NCBI RefSeq assembly: GCF_002210345.1 | Contig: NZ_MWQI01000001.1 | Span: 744,001 to 808,000 of the forward strand | DNA from: Fibrobacter sp. UWB4 | GTDB lineage: Bacteria; Fibrobacterota; Fibrobacteria; Fibrobacterales; Fibrobacteraceae | DNA: 64,000 bases | Reading direction: 5' to 3' | Shown here: positions 46,334-55,837 of the stretch, in pieces | Numbering within the stretch: position 1 is the stretch's first letter | Layout of the letters: each line of letters opens with the position of its first letter | Position numbers and translations under genes: made by a program | The notes under the pieces: model-generated | Told to the model about the DNA's origin: nothing | The model's database searches: none | What the model saw: the letters and a program-made list of their open reading frames with translations, nothing else

Positions 46334-49300
46334 ATGAATAAACTGAAAAGGTCCATGACGACCTTGCTTGCTTCTGCTAGTGTGATTGCAACGTCATCGT
46401 TTGCGCAAAATCCTGCACCTGCGGCCCCGGCTCCACAAGATGCTCCCGCGCCTGCAGCTGCTCCTGTGAGCGAACCCGCCCCGGCTGTTGAACCTGCTCC
46501 GGCGAACGAACCCCCTCAAGTTGGCGGCATTCCAGGCGAATCCATCCTGGAAGGCGGAACTTTTTCGAAGATTAAACTCGACAATTTTGTATCTGACGAT
46601 TCTGACCAGCCCTCGCAGATCCGTTGGAAGGTGAGCGGCAACAAGAATTTGAAGGTTTCGATTGCTCCCGACCATACTGTTGAAATTGCGACTCCGAATC
46701 CGCTTTGGAACGGTTCGGAAGACTTGACCTTTACGGCAACGGACTCCAAGGGCGCTTCTGCTTCTGAAACGGTGAACTTTACGGTTGAATCCGTGAATAA
46801 CCCGCCAGTGGTTTCGCAGATCCCGAGCCAGGTCATTACGGAAGGCAAACAGTTTGCAAAGATCCGTCTGGACGACTTTGTGAACGACCCGGACCATAAG
46901 AAGGACCAGATCTCCTGGGATACGGAAGTTATCCCGGCTGGTGGTCCCCAGGCTGATGGCGACCTGTCCGTGACGATTGACGGAAACCGTGTAGCGACAG
47001 TCGTCGTCCCTGATGCTCATTGGTATGGCGCTGCCACAATCAAGTTTATTGCCAATGACCCGGATTACGGTAGCGACAACAAGACGGCCGCATTTACGGT
47101 TACTCCGGTGAATGACCCTCCGGCATTCACGAAGAAAATCCCGGACCAGGTTATTGATGAAAAGAACCAGTTCGACATGATATCCCTTGCGGACTATGTT
47201 ACGGACCCGGATGACGATGTCATGAAGCTCAAGTGGTCGGTGACGGGTAACAAGGACTTGAAGATCGAAATCGATAATTACGGCTCTGCCATCGTGACCA
47301 TCCCGAATGAATACTGGAACGGTCAGGAACGCGTGACGTTTACCGTGACGGACGCTGCCGGCGCTTCTGCAAAGCAGGACGTGCTCTTCAAGGTGAACTC
47401 CATTAACGATGCTCCTGAGTTTGTTCAGAACATTCCTGACCAGACGATTGACGAAAAGCAGGAATTTGCACCGATCCAGCTTGGACAGTACGTGAAGGAT
47501 CCTGACCACCGCATCGAAATGCTGAAGTGGGCTGTCTCGGGTGCCAAGGACTTGAAAGTCTCTGTTTCTGGCGGCGTTGCTACGATTCGCATTCCGAACA
47601 AGCTTTGGAATGGCTCTGAATCCATCAAGTTCAAGGCTACGGACCCGGAAGGCGCTTCTGCAGATTGCGAAGCCATGTTTACGGTCAACTCCGTGAACGA
47701 CTTGCCGAAGTTTATTCGCCCGATTCCGGCACAGAACATCAACGAAAAGCAGCAGTTCACAAAGATCAAGCTTGATGACTTCGTCAAGGACGAAGACCAC
47801 AAGAATTCCGAACTTTCCTGGGATGTCGAAGTCAAGCACCAGGGCCCGATGCCGGAAATGGGTACGCTCAATGTGACGATTGATGACCAGCATGTCGCCA
47901 CTGTTGAAATCCCGGACCCGAGCTGGAATGGCAACACGGTTGCTACATTCACCGTGACGGACCCGGAAGGCGGTTCTGCAAAGCAGGATGTCGCCCTTAA
48001 CGTGCGCTCTGTGAACGATCCGCCGGTATTCAAGAAAATCCCGGACCAGGCTATCGAAGAAAAGAACGAATTTACTTCGTTTATTCTAGATGACTACCTG
48101 AGCGATGCTGACCATGACTTCTCCAAGCTCAAGGTTGAAGTGACGGGCAACAGGGATCTCAAGGTCAATATCGATAACAGATCCCATGAAGTTTCTGTGA
48201 AGATCCCGCACGACCAGTGGAATGGCACCGAAACGTTGATGTTTACGGCTACGGACCCGGAAGGCGCTCGTGCATCGACTTCTGCCAAGTTTACGGTCAA
48301 GGCGATCAACGACCCGCCGGTCATGAAGGACATTCGCGAACAGACCATCAAGGAAAAGGGCGAATTCCAGCCGATTGAACTTGATAATTTTGTTGAAGAC
48401 CTTGACCATGCCAAGAATCGCCTCAAGTGGACGATTACGGGCAACAAGGAACTCAAGGTCGCTATGGATGCTGCCCATGTTGCACGTATCACTCCGCCGT
48501 CTCCGCAGTGGCACGGTGCCGAAGCTCTGACGTTCAAGGTTTGCGACCCGGATAACGCTTGCGATGAACGCACGGCGAACTTCACGGTGGAATCCGTGAA
48601 CGACGTTCCGATGTTCGTGAAGCAGGTCATGCCGCAGACGATTCGCGAAAAGGGCCAGTTCCAGCCGATTAAGCTTGCTGATCTTGTGAAGGACTTGGAT
48701 AACAAGCTTTCTGAACTCACGTTCTCTGTCTCTAGCAAGCCGGCTGCCGGTTCCAAGAAGAGAGATTCTGAACTCAAGGTCGAAATTGATGATCAGAAGG
48801 TTGCAAAGATTGTTATTCCGAACAAGTTCTGGAATGGCGCTGAAGAAATTACGTTTACGGTGACGGACCCGGAAGGTGCCAAGGCTTCTTCTTCTGCACT
48901 CTTCACTGTGGAATCCGTGAACGACCTCCCGGAAATCAAGCAGGTCGTAGACCAGACCATTCAGGAAAAGGGTGAATTCACTCCGTTCAACGTGTCTGAA
49001 CTCGTGTCTGACCCGGATGACCGTTTTGAAAGCCTGAAGATTGACTTTACGGGCAATAAGGACCTCAAGGTCGATATGTCCAAGGCGGGCGTCGTGACCG
49101 TCAAGACCCCGAACAAGATGTGGAACGGTTCCGAAAAGGTGACGTTCACCGTGACGGACCCGTCTGGTGCTAAGGCCCGCACGACGGCAACATTTACCGT
49201 TGTCTCCGTGAACGACCCGCCGGTCATGAAGGAAATTGCAAGTCAGACTGTCAAGGAAAAGGAATCGTTCAAGCCGATTGAACTTGACAATTACGTTGAA

Positions 49301-52300
49301 GACCTTGACCATGCCAAGAATCGCCTCAAGTGGAAGATCGAAGGCAACAAGGATCTCCGCGTGACGATGGATGCAACGCATAAGGTGACCGTGACTCCGC
49401 CGAACGCAAGCTGGAACGGTTCTGAAAAGATCCGCTTCACGGTGACGGACCCGGATGGCGCCTCGGATAGCAAGGAAGTGACATTTACCGTGCTTTCTGT
49501 GAACGATGCTCCGGAATTTGTACGTGACCTCCGCGACCAGTCGATTGACGAAAAGAAGCAGTTCCAGCCGATCAAGCTTGCTGACTTCGTGAAGGATGCG
49601 GACCACAAGATTAGCGATCTCAAGTGGACGTTCAAGGTAAGCCCGATTAGCCAGGCTTCTTCCAAGAAGAAAGGCAAGAAGGATGACGAAGAACCGGCTG
49701 GTGAAATGCTCCGCGTGAACGTGGATGCAAACCAGGTGGCTAACATTGTCATCCCGAACAAGTACTGGCACGGCGCTGCAAACATCACGTTTACGGCAAC
49801 GGACCCGGAAGGCGCTTCTGCAAGCAAGACGGCTCGCTTTGAAGTGCGCTCCGTGAACGATGCTCCGGTGATTGCTGCTAACGCTCCGACGGGCGAAACG
49901 ATTCTCGAAGGTGGCCGTTTCAAGACGATCGACCTTTCGACTCTCGCCGAAGACCCGGATCATCCAGCATCTTCCTTGAAGTGGGAAGTTTCTGGCAATC
50001 GTGACCTCAAGGTGGATATCCGCAAGGACAACACCGTGATTATCTCTGTCCCGGACAAGCAGTGGAGCGGTAAGGAAAACCTCACGTTCTCCGTGACGGA
50101 CCCGGAAGGCGCTTACGCTCGCCACAAGATGCTCTTTGAAGTGACACGTGTGAACGATCCTCCTACGTTCGTAAAGAGAATCCCGGACCAGAAGATCAAG
50201 GAAAAGGAAACCTTCAAGCAGATCAAGCTTGACGAATTCGTGAAGGACCCGGACAACAAGCCGAATGAACTCCGCTGGAGAATCACGGGTGCCAAGCAGC
50301 TCAAGGCTGAAATCTCTGCAAGCCGCGTACTTACGGTGACGGCTCCGAACAAGGATTTCTGGTGCACACCAGAACTGATGATGCTCGAAGTGAGCGACCC
50401 GGATGGTGCCAAGACTTCCCAGACGATTTCGTTTGAAATTGTGTCTGTGAACGATCCTCCGGTCTTGAGGGACATTCCGCCGCAGAAAATCCGTGAAAAG
50501 GGACAGTTCAAGGATATCGACTTGAGCAAGTTTGTGCGCGACCCGGATAACTCCATGGAACAGCTTTCCTGGGCTGTCAAGGTGCAAAAGCCGGAATCTG
50601 AACAGGCCAAGAAGAGCAAAAAGGGCAAGAAGGGTAAGAAGGATGACGACGACGAGGAAGAAGAAGTTGTCAAGGATGCCTTCAGTGTCGTGATCTATAA
50701 GGGTGGCCTCGCTCATATAAACATTGCCGACAAGTACTGGCATGGTGAACGCAATGTCGTGTTCACGGTGAAGGATCCGGATGGAGCAACGGACTCCAAG
50801 ACTGTGAATTTTGCAGTGGAATCTGTGAATGACGCTCCGGTTATCAGACCGATTTTGGCCCAGACCATCAAGGAAAAGGAACACTTTGAACCGATTGACT
50901 TGACGAAGTTTGTATCTGACCCGGACCATCCGACAAGTTCCTTGAAATTTGAAATCGCTCCGACTCGCGCTCTCAAGGCGACAATCAATGCAAAGAAGCA
51001 GCTCGTGGTGACCACTCCGGACAAGTACTGGAACGGCTCTGAAAAGATCCGTCTCGACGTGACCGACCCGGAAGGCGCTAGGGCTTCTCAGCAGATTGAC
51101 TTTGAAGTGACTCCTGTGAACGATCCTCCTGTGATTACGAAGGAAATCGGCAATCAGAAGATCAAGGAAAAAGAAAGATTTACTCCGGTTGATCTTGCAA
51201 AGATCGTGAATGACCCGGATAACAAGCCGAATGAGCTCAAGTGGACTGTTTCTGGCAACAAGGATCTCGTTGTCGATATCAAGAACGGCCGCGCCAGCGT
51301 GACGACTCCGAACCCGAACTGGTTTGGCAAGGAAACGCTTACGTTCACGGTGATGGATCCGGCTGGCGACAAGCAGTCTGCCAAGGCTACATTCGAAGTG
51401 ATCCCGGTGAACGATCCTCCGAAGTTTAAGCCGATCCCGCCGCAGGTCATCGATGAAAAGAAGACCTTCCCGGCTATTGACTTGACCAAGTTTGTGACGG
51501 ACCCGGACAACAGCGTCGATGAACTCAAGTGGTCTATCGATGGCGAAAATCCGTTTGCCGCTGCTCCTGCAAAGTCCAAGAAGAAGGACAAGAAAAAGGA
51601 CAAGAAGAAAAAGAAGCATGTTGAAGAAGAGCCTGCTCCGAAGTTCGGAAAGCATGAACTCAAGTACAACATTAGCGACAAGGGTATCCTCACTGTTGAA
51701 ATCCCGAACAAGTACTGGAATGGTAGTGAAACGGTGACGATCAACGTGTTTGACCCGAGCAAGGAAAAGGCTTCTACTGAAGTGCGCTTTACGGTGAAGT
51801 CCGTGAACGACGTTCCTGTGGTGAAGGAAATTCCGGGACAGACGACTCTCGAAGGCAAGGCGTTCAAGCCGATTAACTTGGATGACTTTGTTAGCGACCC
51901 GGACCATAAGAACAGCGAAATTCGTTGGAAGGTTACTGGCGCCAAGAATCTTGACGTGAGAATCAACGCTAATCGCGTTGCGGAAATCAAGCCGAGAAGA
52001 GACAACTGGTTCGGTGACGAAACGCTCGTCTTTACGGCTACGGACCCGGCTGGTGGTACGGATAAGTCTGTTGTGAAGTTCGTCGTGAAGCATGTGAATG
52101 CGGCTCCGGTGATGCGCGACATTCCTGACTATACCATCAGGGAAAATCAGAATGAAGGCGTGATTGCAACGATTAAGCTTGACCAGTACGCTCGCGATAA
52201 GGACCACAACTTCGACGATCTCAAGTGGAAGTTCACGGGTCAGAAGCAGTTGCAGGTGACCTACGACAAGGCCAAGAAGACTGTGATTGTGGCTCAGCCG

Positions 52301-52747
52301 TACTCTCATTGGAAGGGCAAGCCGGAACGCATCACGTTCACGGTTACAGACCCGGAAGGTGCAACGGCCCATAAGACAGCTACATTCACGGTGATTGCCG
52401 TGAACAATGCTCCTGAAACTAAGCCGCTTTCTTACCAGACTCGCGAAGGCGAAACGCTCAAGGTCCCGGCATATACAGGCCTCATGTCTGCCGCTAAGGA
52501 CCCGGATGGCGATAGGCTCGAATCTGTGAAGACTGTGATGAAGCCGCGCAACGGTCGAATCGTCTTGAATGAAAAGAACGGTTCCTTTGAATACACCCCG
52601 AACAAGGGCTTCTCTGGAATTGATGAATTTACGTACAAGGTGTTTGACCCGTCTGGACTCGGTTCCAAGGTGACGAACGTGGAAATCAATGTCCAGTTCA
52701 AGCCGAAGGATGTCCGCGGCAATAGCGCGAACAAGAAAAAGAAATAA
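46334..52747 (+). CDS. Giant secreted cadherin/Ig-like tandem-repeat protein
   Basis: 2137 residues from the ATG at 46334 (NKLKRSMTTLLASASVIATS signal peptide, cleavage near SFAQ). A Pro/Ala linker (about 28-65) precedes about 19 similar repeats of roughly 95-120 residues, and one final repeat of PF17963 cadherin-like type (YTPNKGFSGIDEFTYKVFDP). Each repeat follows the order IPxQxIxEK, FxxIxLDxFVxDPDH, LxWxVxGNKDLKV, PNxxWNGxExITFTVTDPEG, FTVxSVNDPP. The repeated D-P-D and N-D-P groups suggest calcium at domain joints. Three repeats carry Lys/Asp/Glu-rich insertions near 49650, 50610 and 51570. No sorting signal was seen at the C terminus (KKKK). It is likely a surface adhesin, perhaps for fibre attachment; this is inference. 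Confidence 0.9.
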   Translation: MNKLKRSMTTLLASASVIATSSFAQNPAPAAPAPQDAPAPAAAPVSEPAPAVEPAPANEPPQVGGIPGESILEGGTFSKIKLDNFVSDDSDQPSQIRWKVSGNKNLKVSIAPDHTVEIATPNPLWNGSEDLTFTATDSKGASASETVNFTVESVNNPPVVSQIPSQVITEGKQFAKIRLDDFVNDPDHKKDQISWDTEVIPAGGPQADGDLSVTIDGNRVATVVVPDAHWYGAATIKFIANDPDYGSDNKTAAFTVTPVNDPPAFTKKIPDQVIDEKNQFDMISLADYVTDPDDDVMKLKWSVTGNKDLKIEIDNYGSAIVTIPNEYWNGQERVTFTVTDAAGASAKQDVLFKVNSINDAPEFVQNIPDQTIDEKQEFAPIQLGQYVKDPDHRIEMLKWAVSGAKDLKVSVSGGVATIRIPNKLWNGSESIKFKATDPEGASADCEAMFTVNSVNDLPKFIRPIPAQNINEKQQFTKIKLDDFVKDEDHKNSELSWDVEVKHQGPMPEMGTLNVTIDDQHVATVEIPDPSWNGNTVATFTVTDPEGGSAKQDVALNVRSVNDPPVFKKIPDQAIEEKNEFTSFILDDYLSDADHDFSKLKVEVTGNRDLKVNIDNRSHEVSVKIPHDQWNGTETLMFTATDPEGARASTSAKFTVKAINDPPVMKDIREQTIKEKGEFQPIELDNFVEDLDHAKNRLKWTITGNKELKVAMDAAHVARITPPSPQWHGAEALTFKVCDPDNACDERTANFTVESVNDVPMFVKQVMPQTIREKGQFQPIKLADLVKDLDNKLSELTFSVSSKPAAGSKKRDSELKVEIDDQKVAKIVIPNKFWNGAEEITFTVTDPEGAKASSSALFTVESVNDLPEIKQVVDQTIQEKGEFTPFNVSELVSDPDDRFESLKIDFTGNKDLKVDMSKAGVVTVKTPNKMWNGSEKVTFTVTDPSGAKARTTATFTVVSVNDPPVMKEIASQTVKEKESFKPIELDNYVEDLDHAKNRLKWKIEGNKDLRVTMDATHKVTVTPPNASWNGSEKIRFTVTDPDGASDSKEVTFTVLSVNDAPEFVRDLRDQSIDEKKQFQPIKLADFVKDADHKISDLKWTFKVSPISQASSKKKGKKDDEEPAGEMLRVNVDANQVANIVIPNKYWHGAANITFTATDPEGASASKTARFEVRSVNDAPVIAANAPTGETILEGGRFKTIDLSTLAEDPDHPASSLKWEVSGNRDLKVDIRKDNTVIISVPDKQWSGKENLTFSVTDPEGAYARHKMLFEVTRVNDPPTFVKRIPDQKIKEKETFKQIKLDEFVKDPDNKPNELRWRITGAKQLKAEISASRVLTVTAPNKDFWCTPELMMLEVSDPDGAKTSQTISFEIVSVNDPPVLRDIPPQKIREKGQFKDIDLSKFVRDPDNSMEQLSWAVKVQKPESEQAKKSKKGKKGKKDDDDEEEEVVKDAFSVVIYKGGLAHINIADKYWHGERNVVFTVKDPDGATDSKTVNFAVESVNDAPVIRPILAQTIKEKEHFEPIDLTKFVSDPDHPTSSLKFEIAPTRALKATINAKKQLVVTTPDKYWNGSEKIRLDVTDPEGARASQQIDFEVTPVNDPPVITKEIGNQKIKEKERFTPVDLAKIVNDPDNKPNELKWTVSGNKDLVVDIKNGRASVTTPNPNWFGKETLTFTVMDPAGDKQSAKATFEVIPVNDPPKFKPIPPQVIDEKKTFPAIDLTKFVTDPDNSVDELKWSIDGENPFAAAPAKSKKKDKKKDKKKKKHVEEEPAPKFGKHELKYNISDKGILTVEIPNKYWNGSETVTINVFDPSKEKASTEVRFTVKSVNDVPVVKEIPGQTTLEGKAFKPINLDDFVSDPDHKNSEIRWKVTGAKNLDVRINANRVAEIKPRRDNWFGDETLVFTATDPAGGTDKSVVKFVVKHVNAAPVMRDIPDYTIRENQNEGVIATIKLDQYARDKDHNFDDLKWKFTGQKQLQVTYDKAKKTVIVAQPYSHWKGKPERITFTVTDPEGATAHKTATFTVIAVNNAPETKPLSYQTREGETLKVPAYTGLMSAAKDPDGDRLESVKTVMKPRNGRIVLNEKNGSFEYTPNKGFSGIDEFTYKVFDPSGLGSKVTNVEINVQFKPKDVRGNSANKKKK

Positions 52748-52770
52748 GTTTTTCCTTGTAAAATGAAGAG

Positions 52771-52802
52771 CGCCTCGTGGTTAAAACCGCGGGGCGTTTT
52801 TT
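52771..52802 (+). terminator. Rho-independent terminator of the giant repeat gene
   Basis: CGCCTCGTGG, an eight-base loop region and CCGCGGGGCG form a strong stem followed by T6. It lies 23 bases after the stop. Confidence 0.85.
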
Positions 52803-52807
52803 GCATT

Positions 52808-52912
52808 TAGTAGGAAGTTAGAAGTAGGCGGTAGGAAGTGGTGTGTGGCTTTCTGCGGCGAGAATCGCCCCCCCCCTTGAACGGTCATCCTCGAGCGGAG
52901 CGAAGGGGACCC
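52808..52912. repeat. Heptamer array and a TCATCC...GGGGACCC repeat
   Basis: GTAGGAA, GTTAGAA, GTAGGCG and GTAGGAA units stand at 52808-52842. A nine-base run of C follows near 52869. GTCATCCTCGAGCGGAGCGA then AGGGGACCCAT (52885-52915) extends into the end of the minus-strand glycosylase gene. Confidence 0.7.
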
Positions 52913-53430
52913 ATAATTTCTCGGTATGCTTCCACGAGCTTCTCGAATTTGACGGCGCAGTTGGCGGGGGAGGTGGAGGGTAGTTTTACGGCCTTGATGC
53001 CGGTTGCTTTTTCGCAGTACTTTTCGTAGAGCTTGTGGGCGGTGGCGCCTGTGCAAAAGATGCGCTTGATTTTCGTTTGAGCGAGGAGCGAGGCGATGTC
53101 GTTGGGAACCACATCTTCAATGCTTGTGTCGCTTGCCCCGATGATGGTGCAACTGTCGAGAACGTCCCAAAGGGCGATGTGGTGCTTCAAAAGCATCGCT
53201 TTTTTCTCGTCGATGGTCGCAGGGAGAGGCTCGTTTAAGACGCTTGCGAGAACTTTCCAGAAACGGTTTTGCGGATGGCCGTAATAGAATCCCTGTTCGC
53301 GCGATTTGGGCGAGGGGATGGATCCGAGCAAAAGAACTTCCGAATTATCGTCGAAAAGTGCGGGAAACTCATGCGTGACGATCGTCCGCGTGTTCTTGGA
53401 TGTTTTTGCGAGAGTCTTTTTTGTTGCCAT
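52885..53430 (-). CDS. Uracil-DNA-glycosylase superfamily enzyme (family 6, hypoxanthine-DNA glycosylase-like)
   Basis: 181 residues. Motif 1 reads LLLGSIPSPKSREQGFYYGH and continues with PQNRFW near residue 55, the pattern of family 6 (HDG) enzymes, which remove hypoxanthine or related deaminated bases from DNA. Motif 2 near the end reads LPSTSPAN, the usual S-x-P-S/T-N-like loop. The N terminus is basic. The last residues (GPLRSARG) and the stop are encoded by an intergenic repeat copy, so the original C terminus may have been replaced. The protein should act in the cytoplasm in base-excision repair. Confidence 0.85.
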   Translation of the reverse strand: MATKKTLAKTSKNTRTIVTHEFPALFDDNSEVLLLGSIPSPKSREQGFYYGHPQNRFWKVLASVLNEPLPATIDEKKAMLLKHHIALWDVLDSCTIIGASDTSIEDVVPNDIASLLAQTKIKRIFCTGATAHKLYEKYCEKATGIKAVKLPSTSPANCAVKFEKLVEAYREIMGPLRSARG

Positions 53431-53464
53431 AACTTCTAGAATGTAATTTAATTTTTTTATTTAC

Positions 53465-53682
53465 TGGATTCTTCCACCTACGGTGTCAGAATGACGATGC
53501 TCAACGCTCACACCTCACACCTCCCTAACATTGAACTTACCACTTAAAATTGCTATATTTGCCCGCGTAAAATTAACATTCTTATGGATCCTTCGACTTC
53601 ACTGCGTTTCCGCTCAGGATGACACAATTCTCATACCTCAGAGGGCGCCGAAGGCGAACGACCTCATACCCCATAGCTCAAT
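53465..53682. repeat. Repeat cluster in front of prfC
   Basis: It holds TGGATTCTTCCACCTACGGT and CAGAATGACG (53465-53495), then GGATCCTTCGACTTCACTGC with CGCTCAGGATGACA (53586-53624). A GGTATGG-flavour heptamer element with the hairpin GCGCCGAAGGCG and CTCATAC CCCATAG units (53630-53676) ends a few bases before the prfC ATG. Confidence 0.7.
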
Positions 53683-55248
53683 ATGAATCCAGAAATTGAA
53701 AAACGCCGCACTTTCGCTATTGTCAGCCACCCTGACGCCGGTAAAACCACCATCACCGAAAAGTTCCTGTGGTACGGGAATGTGATTCGCGAGGCTGGTC
53801 ACGTGCGCGCGAAGGCCAACAAGAGCTACACTGTTAGTGACTGGATGAAGATTGAACAGCAGCGTGGTATTTCTGTTTCGAGTTCAGTGTTGAACTTCCC
53901 GTTCGAAGGTTGCATGTTCAACCTCGTCGATACCCCGGGGCATCAGGACTTCTGCGAAGACACGTACCGTGCGCTCACCGCCGTGGACGCCGCTCTCGTG
54001 CTTATCGATAGCGTGAACGGTGTTGAAAAGCAGACGATTCGCTTGATGAATGTCTGCCGTATGCGCCATACGCCGATTATCACGTTCATCAACAAGATGG
54101 ACTTGGATGGCCGCCATGTGCTCGACTTGCTCGACCAGATTGAAAGCGTTTTGCAGATTAAGACCGCTCCGTTTACGCTCCCGATTGGCGTCGGTAAGCT
54201 TTTCAAGGGCGTCTATTCCATCGCCGAAAATACGTTCCACACGTTCAACCCGGATGATGGCAAGCAAGAAATTATCCAGATGGAAGGCCCGGACGATCCG
54301 CGTCTCGTTGAACTCTGCGGTGAAAACTGGGTCGCGCAATTCCGCGAAGAGTATGAAATGGTCACAGGCGGTATGGATCCGTTCGACCACGAAAAGTTCC
54401 TCAAGGGCGAAATGTGCCCGGTGTTCTTCGGTTCTGCAGTGAACAACTTCGGTGTGCGCCAGCTTTTGAACGCTTTTGCAAAACTCGCTCCGCCGCCGAT
54501 GATCCGCGACACCGACAAGCGCCCGGTCAAGCCGGACGAAGACGCTTTCAGCGCATTCGTCTTCAAGATTCAGGCCAACATGGACCCGAAACACCGCGAC
54601 CGCACTGCATTCCTCCGCATTTGCTCGGGTAGCTTTACCCGTGGCGAAAAGGTGTTCCACGTGCGTACGGGCCGCGACATCCGCTTGGCCGCTCCGACCG
54701 CTTTCCTCGCAAAGGACAAGGAAGTCATTGACCACGCCTGGGCAGGTGATATCGTGGGTATCAACGATCCGGGACTTTTCCGCATTGGCGATACGCTTAC
54801 GGACGGCGAAAAGATGAACTTTACGGGTATCCCGGACTTTGCGCCGGAACACTTTGCCCGCGTGACGCTCTTGAATCCGCTCAAGTCTAAGCAGATGGCG
54901 AAGGGCCTTGCCGAACTTTCGGAAGAAGGTGCAACGCAGCTCTATGAACCGCTCAAGTCTGCTGTGCCTGTCGTGGGCGTTGTGGGTGAACTCCAGTTCG
55001 ACGTGCTCAAATTCCGTTTGCAGAGCGAATACGGCGCCGATGTGCAGCTCGACCGTGTGCCCGCCCATTGCATCCGCTGGGTGAAAGGCCCCGAAGCTGA
55101 CGTGGGCAAGTTCGCCGAAGAATATGCCGGCGACTGCATGATGGATAAGGAACGCAATCTTGTATGCCTCTTCCCGAATGAGTACCGCCTGAATCTTGCG
55201 CTCAAGAATTACGAACGCCTGAGCTTCGCCGAAACCTCTCAGGGGTAG
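53683..55248 (+). CDS. prfC: Peptide chain release factor 3
   Basis: 521 residues, full length for RF3. GTPase motifs are G1 SHPDAGKTTITEK (residues 15-27), the G2 region with EQQRGISVSSSVL, G3 DTPGHQDFCEDTY and G4 INKMDLDGR. The middle and C-terminal domains follow the RF3 rather than EF-G layout (ends near residue 520). It recycles RF1/RF2 from the ribosome after termination. The repeat cluster ends just before the ATG, so no good ribosome binding site is visible. Codon use is that of a well expressed gene. Confidence 0.96.
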   Translation: MNPEIEKRRTFAIVSHPDAGKTTITEKFLWYGNVIREAGHVRAKANKSYTVSDWMKIEQQRGISVSSSVLNFPFEGCMFNLVDTPGHQDFCEDTYRALTAVDAALVLIDSVNGVEKQTIRLMNVCRMRHTPIITFINKMDLDGRHVLDLLDQIESVLQIKTAPFTLPIGVGKLFKGVYSIAENTFHTFNPDDGKQEIIQMEGPDDPRLVELCGENWVAQFREEYEMVTGGMDPFDHEKFLKGEMCPVFFGSAVNNFGVRQLLNAFAKLAPPPMIRDTDKRPVKPDEDAFSAFVFKIQANMDPKHRDRTAFLRICSGSFTRGEKVFHVRTGRDIRLAAPTAFLAKDKEVIDHAWAGDIVGINDPGLFRIGDTLTDGEKMNFTGIPDFAPEHFARVTLLNPLKSKQMAKGLAELSEEGATQLYEPLKSAVPVVGVVGELQFDVLKFRLQSEYGADVQLDRVPAHCIRWVKGPEADVGKFAEEYAGDCMMDKERNLVCLFPNEYRLNLALKNYERLSFAETSQG

Positions 55249-55360
55249 TGGGGAAGTAGGAAGTAGACGGTAGGAAGTAGGAAGAGATCGTTTCTTGGTT
55301 ATGCTTTTGTCATTCCCGCCGGAGCCTGTGCTGAGCGGAGTCGATGTAAGCGGGAATCAC
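55246..55360. repeat. Heptamer array and CATTCCCGCC palindrome behind prfC
   Basis: GTAGGAA GTAGACG GTAGGAA GTAGGAA units begin within a few bases of the prfC stop. GTCATTCCCGCCGG at 55309 is matched by GCGGGAATCAC at 55350-55360, enclosing CTGAGCGGAG. The palindrome could act as the 3' end of the prfC message. Confidence 0.75.
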
Positions 55361-55426
55361 CTTTTTTAACGACAACTTTTAGTTAAGTCGTCGTTTTTTA
55401 TTGGTGTAAAAAAAATTGCGACAGAT

Positions 55427-55837
55427 TTAAGGCGAACGACTTTTATTTTCACGGAAAAACATCAAATAAGATGTCCCGAGCGCATCGGCTAACTTCTTTG
55501 ACATGAGCATAGAAATGGGCCTGGCTCCTCGTTCAAGCGAATTATAATTTTGTTTTGCGAGACCAACTTTTTGTGCCAACTGCGCTTGCGTAAGTCCTGC
55601 GTTTATGCGCATTATTTTCAGCGTCTTGGCTGGATTTATATTTTTTTTCGCCTTCTTGTACCAATCCATTTCTTCCACTGGCTCGAGAACGTCATCGTCG
55701 TCTTCGATACGGACGGAATCGGGGAACAGCGCGTCCAAAAAGGCAATGACTGGTTTCGGAATATTCTTGCCCGAAACTTTGAAAGACACCGGTTCATCAG
55801 TGTTCTGCATAGGGGGCGCTTCCACGACTGCCTGCAT
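55427..55837 (-). CDS. XRE-family helix-turn-helix antitoxin (HigA/RelB-type partner)
   Basis: 136 residues from the ATG at 55837, with GGAGG six bases ahead. Residues 70-125 form a Cro/CI helix-turn-helix (TLKIMRINAGLTQAQLAQKV, then GLAKQNYNSLERGARPIS). The N-terminal half is acidic and probably binds the toxin. It overlaps the toxin gene's 3' end by 41 bases, so the pair is translationally linked with the toxin first, as in higBA loci. It should repress its own promoter upstream of 56072. Confidence 0.87.
   Translation of the reverse strand: MQAVVEAPPMQNTDEPVSFKVSGKNIPKPVIAFLDALFPDSVRIEDDDDVLEPVEEMDWYKKAKKNINPAKTLKIMRINAGLTQAQLAQKVGLAKQNYNSLERGARPISMLMSKKLADALGTSYLMFFRENKSRSP

Noticed and set aside
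48086-52372. A 1428-codon open frame on the minus strand within the giant repeat gene
   Set aside because: It is antisense to a gene with clear domain repeats. The frame stays open because of the biased codon use and repeated sequence, and its product is Arg/Leu-rich without any known motif or signal.
53884-55068. Long minus-strand open frame inside prfC, with similar ones inside lysS (59378-60787) and lolC (61372-62847)
   Set aside because: All lie opposite well conserved genes with strong codon bias, lack ribosome binding sites, and encode His/Arg-rich sequence with no recognisable family.
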